The notes beneath the pieces were generated by a model, which was not told the origin of the DNA, did not search any database, and saw only the letters and a list, made by a program, of their open reading frames with translations. A stretch of DNA of 5,918 bases, from assembly GCA_023415915.1 (NCBI GenBank), contig JAEZIZ010000093.1:1-5918 (forward strand), in the 5' to 3' direction. The position numbers and the translations under genes were made by a program. This DNA comes from Bacillota bacterium (GTDB lineage: Bacteria; Bacillota; Clostridia; Christensenellales; SZUA-584). The first letter of the stretch is position 1. Each line of letters starts with the position of its first letter. Of the stretch, positions 5,461 through 5,918 are shown piece by piece.

Positions 5461-5856
5461 TCAGTGGACGCGCTTTGTGTCCTCCGCCGGGGCTTTGCTT
5501 ATGCGCACTCCCTGGATATGTATATTTGTTTCGACGACTCTTAGGCCCGTCATCGTTTCGACCGCCTTGGCGACGTTAGCCTGTATGTTCTTGCACATCG
5601 CAGGTATATCGCAGCCGTACTCCACAATGACAAAAAGATCGACGGCACATTCTTCCTTGCCAACCTCGACCTTAACGCCCTTTGTCAGATTTTTTCTGCC
5701 GAGCAGTTCGGCAAGCCCTCCCGAGAACCCGCCGCTCATGCCGGCAACGCCTTCGATCTCCACCGTTGCAAGCCCGGCAATCGTAGCTACAACGTCGTTG
5801 GCGAAGGATATGCTGCCGTTCTGTTCCTCTCGCGTATTCATATCGTTTGTGCTCAA
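5461..5856 (-). CDS. asp23: Asp23/Gls24 family envelope stress response protein
   Basis: This is a 131-residue protein from a TTG start chosen by its Shine-Dalgarno site; a GTG three codons upstream would give 134 residues. Family signatures visible are an N-terminal strand-helix segment, the EIEGVAGM motif (about residues 33-40), a glycine-rich stretch with SGGFSGG (about 41-47), and a C-terminal half containing VIVEYG, DIP (83-85) and TGLRV (103-107). There is no signal peptide or membrane segment, so it is a cytoplasmic protein. In Staphylococcus aureus, Asp23 is abundant, is tethered to the membrane by AmaP and is linked to cell-envelope stress; the same role is inferred here because an AmaP-like gene follows directly. 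In Bacillus the family member next to nusB is called yqhY, so the symbol is a family label rather than proven orthology. It is the first gene of the cluster, right behind the promoter. Confidence 0.9.
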   Translation of the reverse strand: MSTNDMNTREEQNGSISFANDVVATIAGLATVEIEGVAGMSGGFSGGLAELLGRKNLTKGVKVEVGKEECAVDLFVIVEYGCDIPAMCKNIQANVAKAVETMTGLRVVETNIHIQGVRISKAPAEDTKRVH

Positions 5857-5861
5857 ATATA

Positions 5862-5870
5862 CCACCTCTT
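5862..5870 (-). promoter_or_regulatory. Ribosome binding site that sets the asp23 start
   Basis: AAGAGGTGG on the minus strand has its GAGG core (5868-5865) 8 nt before TTG at 5856-5854. An in-frame GTG at 5865-5863 lies inside this site, so it is unlikely to be the start. The next in-frame ATG (5841) has only weak purine content upstream. Confidence 0.7.
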
Positions 5871-5885
5871 CTTATCCGTTAGATA

Positions 5886-5914
5886 ATTATAACAGATGGG
5901 GCAGCTGAATACAA
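5886..5914 (-). promoter_or_regulatory. Probable sigma-A type promoter with extended -10, upstream of asp23
   Basis: Read on the minus strand, a perfect -10 hexamer TATAAT lies at 5891-5886, preceded by TGT, which gives an extended -10 (TG at 5894-5893). A -35-like TTGTAT lies at 5914-5909, exactly 17 nt upstream. The predicted start of transcription is near 5879, giving a leader of only about 20-25 nt before the asp23 start codon. It is the best promoter-like sequence seen and is placed to drive the whole nine-gene cluster. The region upstream lies outside the window, so a second promoter or operator there cannot be excluded. Confidence 0.72.
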
Positions 5915-5918
5915 TCAA

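Overview
This window reads as one co-directional gene cluster, with every credible gene on the minus strand. It looks like a chromosomal housekeeping locus from a Gram-positive anaerobe of the Bacillota, most likely class Clostridia. The support is gene content and order (Asp23/Gls24 protein, AmaP-like anchor, DUF2273 protein, nusB, folD, xseA, xseB, ispA), tight spacing with frequent overlaps, purine-rich Shine-Dalgarno sites and heavy use of TTG and GTG starts. Genus and species cannot be assigned from sequence alone.

In transcription order (right to left): an extended -10 promoter sits at the right edge (5886-5914). Next comes an envelope-stress-type module: an Asp23 family protein (5461-5856), a two-helix membrane protein with an Asp23-like C-terminal domain (AmaP-like, 4851-5396) and a small DUF2273 membrane protein (4618-4851). 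A strong hairpin without a U-tract lies between the first two genes. Then come nusB (4177-4602), a divergent TsaD/Kae1-superfamily protein (3237-4187), folD (2382-3221), both exonuclease VII subunits xseA (1202-2389) and xseB (1003-1197), and ispA (123-1010). A GC-rich stem-loop overlaps the ispA stop codon. The left 122 bases hold no convincing gene, only that hairpin and a second inverted repeat at 3-28.

Gaps between genes run from a 64-nt spacer after asp23 down to overlaps of 1-11 nt, so the genes are probably co-transcribed and partly translationally coupled. The products serve different processes: a membrane-attached Asp23 assembly, rRNA antitermination, one-carbon metabolism, single-strand DNA degradation and isoprenoid synthesis. 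The nusB-folD-xseA-xseB-ispA order is a known conserved Bacillota neighbourhood.

The least ordinary component is the 316-residue TsaD-like protein. It keeps the metal-site pattern of the t6A enzyme but has lost or remodelled several nucleotide-binding motifs, so it is probably a paralogue of unknown function. Other points of note are visible sequence similarity between the adjacent Asp23 and AmaP-like proteins, two possible RNA control structures at gene junctions, and unusually short exonuclease VII subunits. No mobile element, CRISPR array, tRNA or rRNA was seen.
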